A stretch of 64,000 bases of DNA from Metabacillus lacus (GTDB lineage: Bacteria > Bacillota > Bacilli > Bacillales > Bacillaceae), in assembly GCF_009674805.1 (NCBI RefSeq), contig NZ_WKKI01000002.1, positions 62,001 through 126,000 of the forward strand. Direction: 5' to 3'. Every line of letters starts with the position of its first letter. Position 1 is the first letter of the stretch. The notes under the pieces were generated by a model that worked only from the letters and a program-made list of their open reading frames with translations, searched no databases and was not told the DNA's origin. The position numbers and the translations under genes were made by a program. This document shows positions 35,114 to 45,274 of this stretch, piece by piece.

Positions 35114-36820
35114 CTACAGCCTGACAGCTTCCTTTTCTTCAGTAAAATCATCTGTCACCGCTCCTGCTGATGCACAAGAAACAGTATGCGCATATTTGCC
35201 CAGCACTCCCTTTTTGAATAGGGGCGGAGGGCTCCAGCTCTTTCTTCTTTCTTCCAGTTCTTCTGCAGCTACATGAAGGGTCAGTTCCCCATTCTCACTG
35301 TCCACAGTGATGCTGTCCCCGTTTTTCACAAAAGCGATGGGACCTCCTGATTGTGCCTCAGGTGCGATATGGCCGACAACCAGGCCATGAGTGCCGCCTG
35401 AGAATCTTCCGTCGGTTAATAGGGCTACTTCCTTTCCAAGCCCCTTGCCAACCAAAATACCTGAAATCGATAGCATTTCCGGCATTCCAGGTCCTCCTTT
35501 AGGTCCCTCATAGCGGATAATCAAAACATCTCCAGCAAGTATTTGATCTTTTAGTACCGCATCTGTAGCTTCTTCTTCTGAATCAAATACTTTAGCCGGC
35601 CCTGTAAGCGAGGTCATTTTCAGACCGGATACTTTTGCTACAGCTCCAGACGGAGCAAGATTACCGCGCAGAACTACAAGGGGACCATCCTTCCTCAAGG
35701 CCTTCGATAACGGATAGATGACAGTCTGCCCTTCCACCAGCCCTTCGGCATTTCTAAGATTTTCTTCCAAGGTATTGCCTGTCACTGTCAGGCAGTCGCC
35801 GTGAAGAAGTCCTTCTTGGAGCAAAAGTTTCATAACTGCCTGTACACCGCCCGCCTGATGAAGATCCTGCATAACATATCTGCCGCTCGGCTTAAGATCC
35901 GCAATGTGCGGAACTCTTTTTTGAATTCTGATAAAGTCATCAAGGTTCAAGTCTACCCCGATAGCCTTTGCTATTGCAAGAAGATGAAGAACGGCATTGG
36001 TGGATCCTCCCAAGGCCATTACGACGGTGATCGCATTTTCAAAAGCTTTTTTTGTCATAATGTCTTTTGGATAGATGCCCTTTTGAAGCAAATTGAAGAC
36101 CGCTTCTCCTGCCTTATGACAATCCTCCCTTTTATGTTCCGTTTCGGCGGGGTTGGAAGAGCTCCCCGGCATGCTCATTCCCATTGCTTCAATGGCAGAT
36201 GCCATCGTGTTGGCTGTGTACATGCCTCCGCATGAACCTGCACCTGGACAGGCGTTGCACTCAATTTTTTTTAATTCCTGCTCATCAATGGCTCCCTGGT
36301 TAAACTGTCCTACTCCCTCAAAAACTGAAACAATATCAATATCTTTTCCATTTAAATTTCCTGGTTTAATCGTTCCCCCATATACAAATACAGAAGGCAC
36401 TTCAGCTCTTGCCATGGCAATCAGACAGCCTGGCATATTTTTGTCACAGCCCCCAATTGCTACAAATGCATCGAGATTTTCCCCGCCTACTACAGTTTCA
36501 ATTGAGTCAGCAATCACTTCCCTGCTCGGGAGCGAATACCTCATCCCCGCTGTTCCCATGGAAATCCCATCAGATACTGTAATGGTATTAAATATCAGTC
36601 CGGCTCCCCCAGAAGCTTGGACACCTTCCTTTGCAGCGACCGCAAGTGCATCAATATGTATATTGCACGGCGTTACTTCACTCCAGGTGCTTGCAATTCC
36701 AATCATGGGCTTTTTAAAATCCTCATCCTTAAATCCAACCGCCCTCAGCATAGCCCTGTTAGGCGCTCTTTTACTATCTTCACTAATTTCTTTGCTTTTT
36801 ATTCTTAAGTCCGGATTCAT
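35114..36820 (-). CDS. ilvD: dihydroxy-acid dehydratase
   Basis: 568 residues. Fe-S cysteines are in [15 protein letters not shown] and [17 protein letters not shown]; the substrate and metal part is [16 protein letters not shown]. It dehydrates dihydroxy acids in isoleucine and valine synthesis. It stands alone rather than in an ilvBHC operon. A sigma-A promoter overlapped by a palindrome lies upstream (36841-36881). No T-box is visible. Confidence 0.97.
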   Translation of the reverse strand: MNPDLRIKSKEISEDSKRAPNRAMLRAVGFKDEDFKKPMIGIASTWSEVTPCNIHIDALAVAAKEGVQASGGAGLIFNTITVSDGISMGTAGMRYSLPSREVIADSIETVVGGENLDAFVAIGGCDKNMPGCLIAMARAEVPSVFVYGGTIKPGNLNGKDIDIVSVFEGVGQFNQGAIDEQELKKIECNACPGAGSCGGMYTANTMASAIEAMGMSMPGSSSNPAETEHKREDCHKAGEAVFNLLQKGIYPKDIMTKKAFENAITVVMALGGSTNAVLHLLAIAKAIGVDLNLDDFIRIQKRVPHIADLKPSGRYVMQDLHQAGGVQAVMKLLLQEGLLHGDCLTVTGNTLEENLRNAEGLVEGQTVIYPLSKALRKDGPLVVLRGNLAPSGAVAKVSGLKMTSLTGPAKVFDSEEEATDAVLKDQILAGDVLIIRYEGPKGGPGMPEMLSISGILVGKGLGKEVALLTDGRFSGGTHGLVVGHIAPEAQSGGPIAFVKNGDSITVDSENGELTLHVAAEELEERRKSWSPPPLFKKGVLGKYAHTVSCASAGAVTDDFTEEKEAVRL

Positions 36821-36840
36821 GTAATTACCTCCAATTGTGA

Positions 36841-36881
36841 CTATAGTTATTAACTATAGTAAATTAAGAGTATTATTTCAA
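36841..36881 (-). promoter_or_regulatory. ilvD promoter with overlapping dyad operator
   Basis: On the minus strand TTGAAA (36881-36876), 17 bases, TATAGT (36858-36853). CTATAGTT-ATT-AACTATAG (36841-36859) is an 8-bp perfect dyad that covers the -10 and the likely start site, the place for a repressor. The cognate regulator is unknown. Confidence 0.6.
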
Positions 36882-36902
36882 TAATATTCTGATTTTTTAA
36901 AC

Positions 36903-36972
36903 AAAAAAGAAGAAACCATCTTTTTGGCCATCTGGCTCTTTCCAGAGTCTTGACCCAAAAAATGATTTCTTT
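36903..36972 (-). terminator. long hairpin terminator after ypgR
   Basis: On the minus strand AAGAAATCAT and ATGGTTTCTT pair, extended by TTTTTGG/CCAAAAA and an inner CTCTGG/CCAGA hairpin, then CTTTTTTG. Confidence 0.7.
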
Positions 36973-36975
36973 GTG

Positions 36976-38097
36976 TTACTGTGAGGTTCTGCTTTCTGTC
37001 ATCTGCTTCCAGACAGATCCTTTCGCTTCTTCCCCGCCTTGTATTCTTTCTATAGCCATTTTGATTTGCATGCTGACTTCAAATTCCGGATCATCCTGGG
37101 CTGCCATTAAAGCAGGAAGTGCTGATTCGTCTCCCACTTCATATAGAAACATAGCCGCCCTCCACCTGACCAGCTTGCTTTTATCTTTCAACGCTTCCAT
37201 CATTGCAGTCATTGCTGCATGATCACCTAAATCGGAGATACAGTCTCCCGCAGTCCTTCTGACAGTTACAGACGAATCCTTTAGCGCTTTATAAAGTCCA
37301 GGAAGAATTTCGCTTGTCTCCAGCATGCCCAGGTAGACGGTTGCCAATCTTCTAATTGACGCTTTTGGATCATCAAGTGCTTTTAACAGCAGCGGCAAAT
37401 CGGAAATATCCGGATTCATTTGTTCCATGTGAGCGTAACGAACTGCCCAATCTTCTTCTTCCAGCATTTCTGCACTGACTTTATACGAAGTTCTCTCTCT
37501 TTTTTCCGCACTCTCTTTGTTGGAAATTTGGCTGATCATTCTGTCTAAACGCCCTTGACTGTAAGCAGCTGTTAATTCTTCCGCTACTTCTCTTCCAATA
37601 TCATCAAAGTCACCATAGCGGACACCCTGTTCTTTCCATTCACGGTCAAGCACCACATTGCTTGACTGCTCTTGGATCGTAAAAATTGCCTGTTGGAACT
37701 TATCCGGCAGCGAATAACGTTTTTCTTCCGTTCCGTCTGATAATTTGATCTGCATAGGGATACCGTTGAAAAATTGAACATGCACACCAATTTCACCAAA
37801 AGAATCATTCACTGTTCCCCCGGAAGCTTCTCCTTCTTCTTCTTGTCCAAAAGATTTTCTAACTTCACTGAGTATGCCCTTCCAGTCATACTTGGCATTT
37901 CTTTCAATGGCAAGAAAATCTGCGACATGATAAATACCTTTTACACCTTCTATTGAAAGCAGGCTTGCAATCATTTCAGGTGCTTGTGCTGCCTGATCTT
38001 TTTTATAATTATTGCTTTTTCCGGCAGGGAGCTCCTGATTCAGCAAAACTTTCATTGTATTAGGACTAGGTGTAGGCTCAATTGAAACTATATTCAT
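36976..38097 (-). CDS. ypgR: YpgR: conserved virulence factor C family, Nfu-N plus HEAT repeats
   Basis: 373 residues. Residues 1-90 are an Nfu N-terminal-like domain (IVSIEPTPSPNTMKVLLNQE; SLLSIEGVKGIYHVADFLAI), and about 215-360 are HEAT-like repeats (DPKASIRRLATVYLGML, DSSVTVRRTAGDCISDLGD, DKSKLVRWRAAMFLYEVGD). S. aureus CvfC has this build and affects virulence through an unknown mechanism. A scaffold role is likely. Next to ypgQ, same direction. Confidence 0.88.
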   Translation of the reverse strand: MNIVSIEPTPSPNTMKVLLNQELPAGKSNNYKKDQAAQAPEMIASLLSIEGVKGIYHVADFLAIERNAKYDWKGILSEVRKSFGQEEEGEASGGTVNDSFGEIGVHVQFFNGIPMQIKLSDGTEEKRYSLPDKFQQAIFTIQEQSSNVVLDREWKEQGVRYGDFDDIGREVAEELTAAYSQGRLDRMISQISNKESAEKRERTSYKVSAEMLEEEDWAVRYAHMEQMNPDISDLPLLLKALDDPKASIRRLATVYLGMLETSEILPGLYKALKDSSVTVRRTAGDCISDLGDHAAMTAMMEALKDKSKLVRWRAAMFLYEVGDESALPALMAAQDDPEFEVSMQIKMAIERIQGGEEAKGSVWKQMTESRTSQ

Positions 38098-38170
38098 GAA
38101 TGCCCTCCTCCATCTTCGCAGTATAACTTTTATTTTATCACAGGAATTCCGGCTCTTTCCATCAAGGTGA

Positions 38171-38818
38171 TTACTTGATGCCTTTCCATTCCAAAAAAAA
38201 CTCGTCCAGAAAATTCTCCATCACCTTAACCCTGCTCTGGGCAATCTTTCGTCCACGGTCAGTATTCATCAAGGCTGGAAGCTTTAACAGCTTTTCATAA
38301 AAATGATTAATGGCTGTCGATTCTCCTTCTCTGTATTCTCTTTCAGACATCTCTTCGCGGACTTTCAGCTCTGGATCAAATAAATCCTGCCCTTTCCAGC
38401 CTGAATAGGTGAAAGCACGTGCGATGCCAATAGCTCCAAGCGCATCCAGCCTGTCAGCATCCTGGACTATTTCCCCTTCAAATGAAAGGGAAGGACGCTC
38501 CCTCCCTCCTTTGAATGAGAGGTTTTCTATAATATGTAGAATATCAGTGCCCTCACCTGCTGAAAAACCACAAGCTGTAAGAAGGTTGAAAATTTCACCT
38601 GACGTTGACCTCCTATGTACGTCGAGCTTTGTGTCAAATGCTTCATGCAGCAGGGCTGCTGCTTCTATGACTGCTGAATTTGCTCCTGTTTCACCTTCCA
38701 ACAGCAGAAGCGCATTCTTTCTGACCCGCTCAATATGAAACCAGTCATGACCGCTTTTTTCATTGTAAAGCTGCTGCCGGCTGAATGCTTCAATGTCATT
38801 CAATTGGATATTACGCAT
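38171..38818 (-). CDS. ypgQ: YpgQ: HD-domain phosphohydrolase
   Basis: 215 residues. HDWFHIERV provides the first His, LLHEAFDTKLD the HE/D pair, and VQDADRLDALGAIGIARAF the downstream Asp of an HD domain. B. subtilis YpgQ is a manganese-dependent pyrophosphohydrolase acting on nucleoside triphosphates in vitro. Its start overlaps the upstream amidohydrolase gene by eight bases. Confidence 0.92.
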   Translation of the reverse strand: MRNIQLNDIEAFSRQQLYNEKSGHDWFHIERVRKNALLLLEGETGANSAVIEAAALLHEAFDTKLDVHRRSTSGEIFNLLTACGFSAGEGTDILHIIENLSFKGGRERPSLSFEGEIVQDADRLDALGAIGIARAFTYSGWKGQDLFDPELKVREEMSEREYREGESTAINHFYEKLLKLPALMNTDRGRKIAQSRVKVMENFLDEFFLEWKGIK

Positions 38819-39677
38819 CTTCGTCCTCCAGCAGCCTGTGAAGTTTGGGAAATAGGTTCAAAGCATTAGCAAAGAAGAAATTATGATGATGCTCTTCAGG
38901 TATGTAATCAAGCATCAGCTCTATATATGGTTGAATTTGAACGAGGGGCCAGTCGGTCCCGAACACCAGCTTTTCATAATGGTCGCAATATGCTATTGCA
39001 TGTTTCACATGCTGAAGTTTGAATGATACTCTTTCTGCCGAAGCAGCAGCAGCGTTTCCAACCACTAACCCTGACAAATCAGCGAACATATTGTCGTTTT
39101 TATAAACAACCTCCGCTCCGTCAAGCACCCAGGGATCTCCAAGATGTGCCATCATAAAAGAAATATCCCTATGCTGAACAGCCACTTCATCCAGAGTCAA
39201 AGGATGAGCATATTTTAACAGCCCTCTATTTGAGTATGTGTCTCCCGTGTGAAATACAACAGGAACTTTATGTTTTTTCGCAAGTTCATAAACCGGACCG
39301 TAAACCTTATCATATGCATAAAACGGGTAATAGCCTAAATAAATCTTCATACCGACTGTTTCCTTTTGCGACAGCTGCTGATCAAGCTGCAAAAGAGCTG
39401 CCTCTGTCAGCTGATAAGGATTGATGCCAGGACAGCAGCCGATATTCGATGGTAAACTGTCCTGAAGATCCAGCCCCATTGGTGTGGGGGTATTTTTGTC
39501 CGGAAATGCTCCCTCAACACTTTCCGTAAGGCCCATCGCTACAGCAGCAACGATTCCTGAGTTCTTGAACTCTTTTTGGAGACCCTCGGCATCATAGGTG
39601 ACCTGGGAAAGAGATTTTGCCGTGTGATGGAAGCTATGTATATTGGAAAAATGAATATGCGCATCAATGATTTTCAA
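38811..39677 (-). CDS. amidohydrolase family 2 protein
   Basis: 288 residues. IIDAHIHFSN gives the HxH metal pair, KVPVVFHTGDT and MMAHLGDP add His ligands, and VFGTDWPLVQ the last Asp. These are the marks of the ACMSD-like amidohydrolase-2 family. The substrate is unknown. Translationally coupled to ypgQ; both probably belong to one transcript begun at 39.7 kb. Confidence 0.85.
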   Translation of the reverse strand: MKIIDAHIHFSNIHSFHHTAKSLSQVTYDAEGLQKEFKNSGIVAAVAMGLTESVEGAFPDKNTPTPMGLDLQDSLPSNIGCCPGINPYQLTEAALLQLDQQLSQKETVGMKIYLGYYPFYAYDKVYGPVYELAKKHKVPVVFHTGDTYSNRGLLKYAHPLTLDEVAVQHRDISFMMAHLGDPWVLDGAEVVYKNDNMFADLSGLVVGNAAAASAERVSFKLQHVKHAIAYCDHYEKLVFGTDWPLVQIQPYIELMLDYIPEEHHHNFFFANALNLFPKLHRLLEDEDA

Positions 39678-39696
39678 AGATCTGTCCCCCTTCTAA

Positions 39697-39736
39697 TTGA
39701 AAAAAGCCTGATTGTCCAAACTTCAGGCTTTTTCAA
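39697..39736. terminator. terminator upstream of the amidohydrolase/after gpx
   Basis: TTGAAAAAAGCCTGA and TCAGGCTTTTTCAA pair with one mismatch. It ends transcription of bsaA on the minus strand. Confidence 0.75.
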
Positions 39737-39785
39737 AACAGTCTTCATCGTTTTGCGAATACGTGGAAAACAGGCTGCTTATGTT

Positions 39786-40277
39786 TTATAGCGCTGCTTC
39801 TCTCAGCAGTTCTTCTATGTCTTTTTCTATATCCGCCGGGGAAGTATTAGGTGAATACCTTTGGATTACTTTCCCTTGATGATCTACAAGAAATTTAGTG
39901 AAATTCCACTTAACTGCCTTAGATCCCATTAGACCGGGAGCCTCTGCTGTTAAATACTTAAATAAAGGATGGGCACTTTCTCCATTAACATCTACTTTGG
40001 AAAACATCGGAAACTTCACCCCATAGTTTACTTCACAAAAATCCTTAATATCCTCTTCAGTTCCAGGATCCTGATTCATGAACTGATTGCAGGGAAAACC
40101 AAGAATTTCCAAGCCGTGTTCAGCATGCTTATCATATAATTCCTGAAGCTGTTTAAACTGAGGTGTAAAGCCGCATTTGCTTGCCGTATTGACAATCAGA
40201 ACTGTTTTTCCCTCGTACTCTTTCATACTGACTTCTTTTCCCAAAATAGTCTTTGCAGAATACTCGTATATACTCAT
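39786..40277 (-). CDS. bsaA: glutathione peroxidase-family thiol peroxidase
   Basis: 163 residues from ATG 40277 (MSIYEYSAKTILGKEV), preceded by GGAGGGATAAGT. The active site Cys, not selenocysteine, is in NTASKCGFTPQ; ILGFPCNQFMNQDPG supplies the Gln and resolving Cys, and VKWNFTKFLV the Trp/Asn. Bacterial enzymes of this kind usually use thioredoxin. It starts after a gene of unknown function on the same strand. Confidence 0.93.
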   Translation of the reverse strand: MSIYEYSAKTILGKEVSMKEYEGKTVLIVNTASKCGFTPQFKQLQELYDKHAEHGLEILGFPCNQFMNQDPGTEEDIKDFCEVNYGVKFPMFSKVDVNGESAHPLFKYLTAEAPGLMGSKAVKWNFTKFLVDHQGKVIQRYSPNTSPADIEKDIEELLREAAL

Positions 40278-40332
40278 ACTTATCCCTCCTGTAATAAAGA
40301 TGCTATGAATATAAAAATAATGCAAGCATCAG

Positions 40333-40836
40333 CTATGTTCCAAATGCGCTGAATGATAACTCCGCATGCTGAACCAATTGATAAAGATCTTGTGCTTCTT
40401 CTTCGGTCAGCATCCGTTTCAGCTTCAATTCATAAACATGCAAGTATTCGCCTGGAAGAGACTGCCTCCACTTCACCTCAAGATCATAGGAGACGCTCGA
40501 CCCCCAGATATCTTTTAAATAAGAAAGTTCTTTTTCACCCGCTGACTGTTCATTTGAGAGTGTTTCAAATTTCATGGTCAAAGAACACCCCGGATTCACT
40601 CCCGTACCAAGCAGCTCCCCTGATATTTGTTCATGGCTAATTTCCAGAGTAATGAAAGCCTTCAAATATCTCCCGCTGTTGACCGGTATAAATTCAAGTG
40701 TGCAGCTGCGGGACATGGAAGCAAGATCAACCAAGTCCTTTCTTCCTGTTACACATATTTCTTCCTGAAGATCAAGGTCGTAGATGTGGCCTTCCAGCAG
40801 GACTTTTAAGTTATCAAATACAGTTGGATCAAACAT
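40333..40836 (-). CDS. hypothetical protein upstream of bsaA
   Basis: 167 residues from ATG 40836 (MFDPTVFDNLKVLLEGHIYD), preceded by AAAGGATGG. Contains ISGELLGTGVNPGCSLTMKF and ends AELSFSAFGT, probably beta-rich. I recall similar proteins next to this gene in other Bacillaceae but no function. Separated from bsaA by 55 bases, probably co-transcribed. Confidence 0.65.
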   Translation of the reverse strand: MFDPTVFDNLKVLLEGHIYDLDLQEEICVTGRKDLVDLASMSRSCTLEFIPVNSGRYLKAFITLEISHEQISGELLGTGVNPGCSLTMKFETLSNEQSAGEKELSYLKDIWGSSVSYDLEVKWRQSLPGEYLHVYELKLKRMLTEEEAQDLYQLVQHAELSFSAFGT

Positions 40837-40947
40837 GCTGACCATCCTTTTTTATAAGCGTTTGCTTTAAAGACTCTTCTGCTGCAAATATTACATGCGC
40901 ACCCTCATAGGCCTTATCTTCTTCAACACCTCAGGCAGCGTGAGAAC

Positions 40948-42633
40948 TTAAAAGAGCCCGCTGGCTTTTCCTGAACTGCTGACATTCATTTGAAGTGCTG
41001 CCGGCTTTTTCGGCAAACCTGGCATTGTGAGTATTTCACCTGTTAAAACAACCAGAAATCCCGCTCCTAAAGAAGGCCGAAGTTCCCTGACATTCATGGT
41101 GAAATTTTCAGGCCTGCCTGTTAATTTGGGGTTATCTGAAAGTGAATATTGTGTTTTAGCCATGCACACCGGCAGTCCATCCCATCCCTGCTCTTCAAAA
41201 TCTTTTATTTGTTTCTCAGCGGCAGGTGAATATTCGACTCCGTCAGCACCATATACTATTTTTGCAACAGCTTCAATTTTTGATTTTATGGAATCCTCTG
41301 GCTTGTACAAATAGGTTATTTGGTTAGTGTCTCCTTCACATTCCTTTATAACTTTCTCTGCAAGATCCAAGCCGCCCTCTCCGCCTTTTTCCCAGACTTC
41401 AGTCAAAGATACAGGGTGAGCATGCTCTTTGCTCCACTGAAGAAGCGCATGAATTTCCTCATCAGCATCATTTAAAAATTTATTGATGGCTATCACATAT
41501 GGCTTTCCGAATTTTTTAATTGTCTCAATATGTTTTTGAAGATTGGAAAATCCTTTTTTAAGCGTGTCGGCATCTGGTTTTGATAAAGAATCCTTAGAGG
41601 CGCCTCCGTGCAGCTTCAAGGCTCTAATTGTAGCCACGATAACCACTGCCCCCACATTAATCTCTTCGGCACGTGTTTTAATATGAAAAAATTTTTCAGC
41701 CCCAAGATCTGCTCCAAATCCTGCTTCAGTTACAACGTAATCACCCAGCTTAGAAGCGATTTTAGTAGCTAGAATACTGTTGCAGCCATGTGCTATATTG
41801 GCAAACGGCCCTCCGTGTATGATGGCAGGAGTGTGTTCTATTGTCTGAACAAGATTCGGTTTGAGAGCATCTTTCAGCAAAAGAGCAAGCGCTCCTTCAT
41901 ACCCGAGGGTCTTTACAAACACTGGCGATTTGTCGTAATCGTATCCGACTACAATTTTTGAAAGTCTTTCTTTAAGATCATCGATTCCCTTGGCAAGGCA
42001 GAGGATGGCCATGATCTCCGAAGCTACCGTTATTTGAAAACCATCTTCTCTCGGAGCTCCATTTGCCGGTCCGCCAAGCCCGGTAATGACTTCCCTTAGC
42101 GCTCGGTCATTTAAATCCAAAGCCCTTCTCCAAGTAATTCTCCTGTAATCTATTTTAAGTTCGTTTCCCTGGTGAATATGATTATCAATAAATGCTGAAA
42201 GAGCATTGTTTGCAGTTGTGATTGCGTGCAGATCACCTGTAAAGTGCAGGTTGATATCTTCCATAGGAAGCACCTGTGAATATCCTCCTCCTGTCGCTCC
42301 TCCCTTCAGTCCCATTGTCGGGCCCAGGGAAGGCTCTCTCATCGCGATAACTGCCTTTTTCCCAAGCTTATTCATTGCCTGGCCCAGTCCTACAGTGACA
42401 GTAGATTTTCCCTCGCCTGCAGCAGTGGGATTAATGGAAGTCACCAGAATAACTTTTGCATCTTTCCTTTCAGCCAGCCTATTTAAAACATCCAGAGATA
42501 TTTTCGCTTTATACCGGCCATACGGTTCCAGTTCGTCCTCAAGCAGCTGCAGGGAGCTGGCAATGTCTGTAATCCGCTTCAGTTTTGCAGCTTGTGCAAT
42601 TTCAATATCAGTATGCTGTTTACCTTGATTCAT
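40948..42633 (-). CDS. fhs: formate--tetrahydrofolate ligase
   Basis: 561 residues, full length. The P-loop-like ATP site is [15 protein letters not shown], then [20 protein letters not shown], and [12 protein letters not shown] downstream. It makes 10-formyl-THF from formate and THF with ATP. Not at this place in B. subtilis (which lacks fhs, as far as I recall). Monocistronic. Confidence 0.96.
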   Translation of the reverse strand: MNQGKQHTDIEIAQAAKLKRITDIASSLQLLEDELEPYGRYKAKISLDVLNRLAERKDAKVILVTSINPTAAGEGKSTVTVGLGQAMNKLGKKAVIAMREPSLGPTMGLKGGATGGGYSQVLPMEDINLHFTGDLHAITTANNALSAFIDNHIHQGNELKIDYRRITWRRALDLNDRALREVITGLGGPANGAPREDGFQITVASEIMAILCLAKGIDDLKERLSKIVVGYDYDKSPVFVKTLGYEGALALLLKDALKPNLVQTIEHTPAIIHGGPFANIAHGCNSILATKIASKLGDYVVTEAGFGADLGAEKFFHIKTRAEEINVGAVVIVATIRALKLHGGASKDSLSKPDADTLKKGFSNLQKHIETIKKFGKPYVIAINKFLNDADEEIHALLQWSKEHAHPVSLTEVWEKGGEGGLDLAEKVIKECEGDTNQITYLYKPEDSIKSKIEAVAKIVYGADGVEYSPAAEKQIKDFEEQGWDGLPVCMAKTQYSLSDNPKLTGRPENFTMNVRELRPSLGAGFLVVLTGEILTMPGLPKKPAALQMNVSSSGKASGLF

Positions 42634-43010
42634 GTGGCATTCTCCTGTTCCAATTGTATAATGTATGTCCTAATATGTAACATTTGCGCATAAATAAATT
42701 GTAACACATGAAAAGTCACGCTATTATTTTCAATTGAGATAAAGAGCTTAATAATACTTGCAGGATTTTTCACTTCTCCGGCGTATTTATTACAGATGAT
42801 TCCAGATATCTTGAAAATACTTCCTGAGACGGATTGTAAATTTTTTTACATTTATTTAAAGTTTTATTATTGAGTATTCAAAATCATCAGCAACATTTTA
42901 TAATGTACTTATCATGTTATAATGGGTTGGAGTTTTATTATTCCTTAACATCATTAGTTCAAAAATTTGTCTTCCGGCTGAAGATAAGCCTGTGTTGTTG
43001 ATTAGATGGG
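42634..43010. promoter_or_regulatory. fhs/ugtP divergent intergenic region
   Basis: 377 AT-rich bases without a gene. An extended -10 TGTTATAAT at 42915-42923 points rightward to ugtP, giving a leader of about 80 bases; no clear -35 fits. I see no riboswitch or T-box. Confidence 0.5.
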
Positions 43011-44171
43011 GTGAATATGTTGAGAAAGCAAACAAAAGTGTTAATTTTAACAGCCAACTATGGAAATGGTCATGTACAGGTAGCAAATACCATGCTGAAA
43101 GAATGCCAAAAGCTTGGAATGGACGCCATAATATGTGACCTGTACTCTGAATCACATCCTATTACGTCTGATATCACACAATATTTGTATTTAAAAAGCT
43201 TTTCCATAGGAAAACAATTTTACAGGTTGTTTTATTATGGCGTGGATAAAATATACAACAAACGGATGATGAACCTTTATTATAATATGGGCAATAAGAG
43301 GCTGCATGAAATCATTACAAAAGAAAATCCCGATATGATTATTAACACTTTCCCGATGATTGTTGTGCCAGAATACCGGCGCCGCTCCGGAAAAGTGATT
43401 CCTACGTTTAACGTGATGACAGATTTTTGTCTTCATAAGATTTGGGTTCATGAAAATATCGATAAATATTATGTTGCAACTAATCACGTGAAAGAAAAAT
43501 TGCTGCGCATCGGCATTCCTTCTTCTTCTGTAAAAGTTACTGGAATACCAATCAGGCCTCAATTTGAAGACAATGTGAGCAAGAGCAGAATTTACAGAAA
43601 ATATAGACTGGATCCTTCAAAGAAAGTATTGCTGATTATGGCAGGTGCACATGGCGTCTTAAAAAATGTCAGGGAGCTATGTACAGCATTTGCCTCTGAT
43701 TCCAATCTGCAGATTGTTGTGGTGTGCGGAAAAAATCATTTACTGAAAGAAGCTCTCGAGGAAGTAGCATCTCTATATCCGCAGCAGATTATCCCGCTAG
43801 GATATGTCGAAAGGGTTGACGAGCTTTTTCGCATCACAGATTGTATGATTACAAAGCCCGGTGGAATTACACTAAGCGAATCGGCAGCACTGGGAGTTCC
43901 AGTAGTTTTATACAAACCTGTACCAGGTCAGGAAAAAGAAAATGCAGTATTCTTTGAAAATAAGGGAGCTGCTGTTGTCATAAACAAATATGAAGATTTA
44001 TATGATACTGTATCAGCACTGTTAAAAGATGAAAGAAAGCTTGAAAGCATGAAGTATAACATTTCCTCGCTTCATAAAGGCGACGCTGCTTCTGTCATAC
44101 TGAACGATATACTCAGTGAGGCAGAACGCATAAAAATAAAATATTCAATGAAGGGCTCTGTCAACTATTAA
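43011..44171 (+). CDS. ugtP: UgtP: processive diacylglycerol beta-glucosyltransferase
   Basis: 386 residues of the MGDG-synthase/MurG-like GT28 family. VLILTANYGNGHVQVANTML is the N-terminal glycine loop; KPGGITLSESAALGVPVVL is the UDP-sugar site. It transfers glucose from UDP-glucose to diacylglycerol, giving the anchor of lipoteichoic acid, and in B. subtilis it also couples nutrient state to division. Located before the cspD region as in B. subtilis. Confidence 0.92.
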   Translation: MNMLRKQTKVLILTANYGNGHVQVANTMLKECQKLGMDAIICDLYSESHPITSDITQYLYLKSFSIGKQFYRLFYYGVDKIYNKRMMNLYYNMGNKRLHEIITKENPDMIINTFPMIVVPEYRRRSGKVIPTFNVMTDFCLHKIWVHENIDKYYVATNHVKEKLLRIGIPSSSVKVTGIPIRPQFEDNVSKSRIYRKYRLDPSKKVLLIMAGAHGVLKNVRELCTAFASDSNLQIVVVCGKNHLLKEALEEVASLYPQQIIPLGYVERVDELFRITDCMITKPGGITLSESAALGVPVVLYKPVPGQEKENAVFFENKGAAVVINKYEDLYDTVSALLKDERKLESMKYNISSLHKGDAASVILNDILSEAERIKIKYSMKGSVNY

Positions 44172-44219
44172 AAAGGCTTCTGGATGAAGGGTATCATCAA
44201 TATACCCTGGAGGTCAGAA

Positions 44220-45221
44220 ATGGATACAAGCACACATGTAGCAATGGGCATTGGATTAGCAGGACTTTCCCAGCTAAGTCCTGCTGTACATTCAGACCCT
44301 GTTTTGGCTAACGCTGTCCTGATAGGAACAATTTTAGGTTCTAATGCACCTGATTTTGATTTTCTTATCAGGATTTTCAAAGGAAAGGGAGCTTACGTTG
44401 AACACCACCGGGGCCTGTCACATTCTATTCCTGCAGTATTTTGCTGGACACTGTTACTGTCGCTGACTGTTTGGCTGATCTTTCCGGAAAGTTCCATAAC
44501 TTTTATCAGCATGTGGATCCTTCTTGCAGTTGTTGTTCATATTTTGACTGACATCACTAATCCTTATGGAACACAAGCTGGAAGACCATTTACGTCAAAA
44601 TGGCTTTCTTTAGGATTTATCCCGCTGTTCGATCCTTTCATTATGACTCTTCACGTGACAGGCGTGCTGCTCTGGGTTTTCTGGGGACACGCAGGAATTG
44701 TTTTTCTGGTCCTGTATCTGGTCATCGCTATATATGCAGTCATACGCTGCTATCTTTCACGGAGAGCTTTAAAAATTGTTCGGCAAGCCTTTGAAGATGA
44801 CGGCATCATTACAGTTGTTCCTACTATCCACACACAGCAATGGAATTTTGTTTATGAAAATGAACATGTTTTTATAACCGGTACTGTTTGCAGAAATCAA
44901 CTGTCAATCATTCATACTTTTCCTAAATCAGCATTCTCTGAAATTGTGCAGAATGTCATTGTGCACGCTGAAGATGTTCAGCATTTTCTGAAAAACTCCA
45001 AGCATGTGCATTGTCTGGCTATTCCAAGAGGAAGTTATACGGAAGTCAGATTTTTCGATTTAAGATTTCGCCAGGGAGATCATTATCCTTATATGGCCGC
45101 TGTCGCAGTGGACTTTGAAAATAACATTCTGTCCTCAGCAGCAGGCTGGATCCATCACCTGCCAAAGCTTCACAAGAAGTTGATATCCAGCAGCAGTTCT
45201 ATTTCTCGTCCAATTTCATAA
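44220..45221 (+). CDS. YfhP/YdjM-like membrane-bound metal-dependent hydrolase
   Basis: 333 residues from ATG 44220, chosen because CTGGAGGTCAGAA precedes it (the frame is open 12 codons earlier). MDTSTHVAMGIGLAGLS, then ILGSNAPDFDFLIRIFKGKG and YVEHHRGLSHSIPA give the metal-binding D and H residues of the YdjM family, followed by several membrane segments (to about residue 185) and a soluble tail. B. subtilis YfhP is a relative. It follows ugtP by 48 bases. Confidence 0.85.
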   Translation: MDTSTHVAMGIGLAGLSQLSPAVHSDPVLANAVLIGTILGSNAPDFDFLIRIFKGKGAYVEHHRGLSHSIPAVFCWTLLLSLTVWLIFPESSITFISMWILLAVVVHILTDITNPYGTQAGRPFTSKWLSLGFIPLFDPFIMTLHVTGVLLWVFWGHAGIVFLVLYLVIAIYAVIRCYLSRRALKIVRQAFEDDGIITVVPTIHTQQWNFVYENEHVFITGTVCRNQLSIIHTFPKSAFSEIVQNVIVHAEDVQHFLKNSKHVHCLAIPRGSYTEVRFFDLRFRQGDHYPYMAAVAVDFENNILSSAAGWIHHLPKLHKKLISSSSSISRPIS

Positions 45222-45226
45222 GTTAC

Positions 45227-45256
45227 TGCCCTCCTTTGGTCAAGGGGGGCATTTTA
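45227..45256. terminator. terminator between convergent YfhP-like and methyltransferase genes
   Basis: GCCCTCCTT and AAGGGGGGC pair around TGGTC with one wobble, followed by ATTTT. Confidence 0.65.
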
Positions 45257-45274
45257 AACTTATTTTTTACTTTA

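Noticed and set aside
36821-36975. T-box or leader riboswitch before ilvD
   Set aside because: No specifier loop or TGGNACCGCG-type sequence; the hairpin present is the ypgR terminator, upstream of the ilvD promoter.
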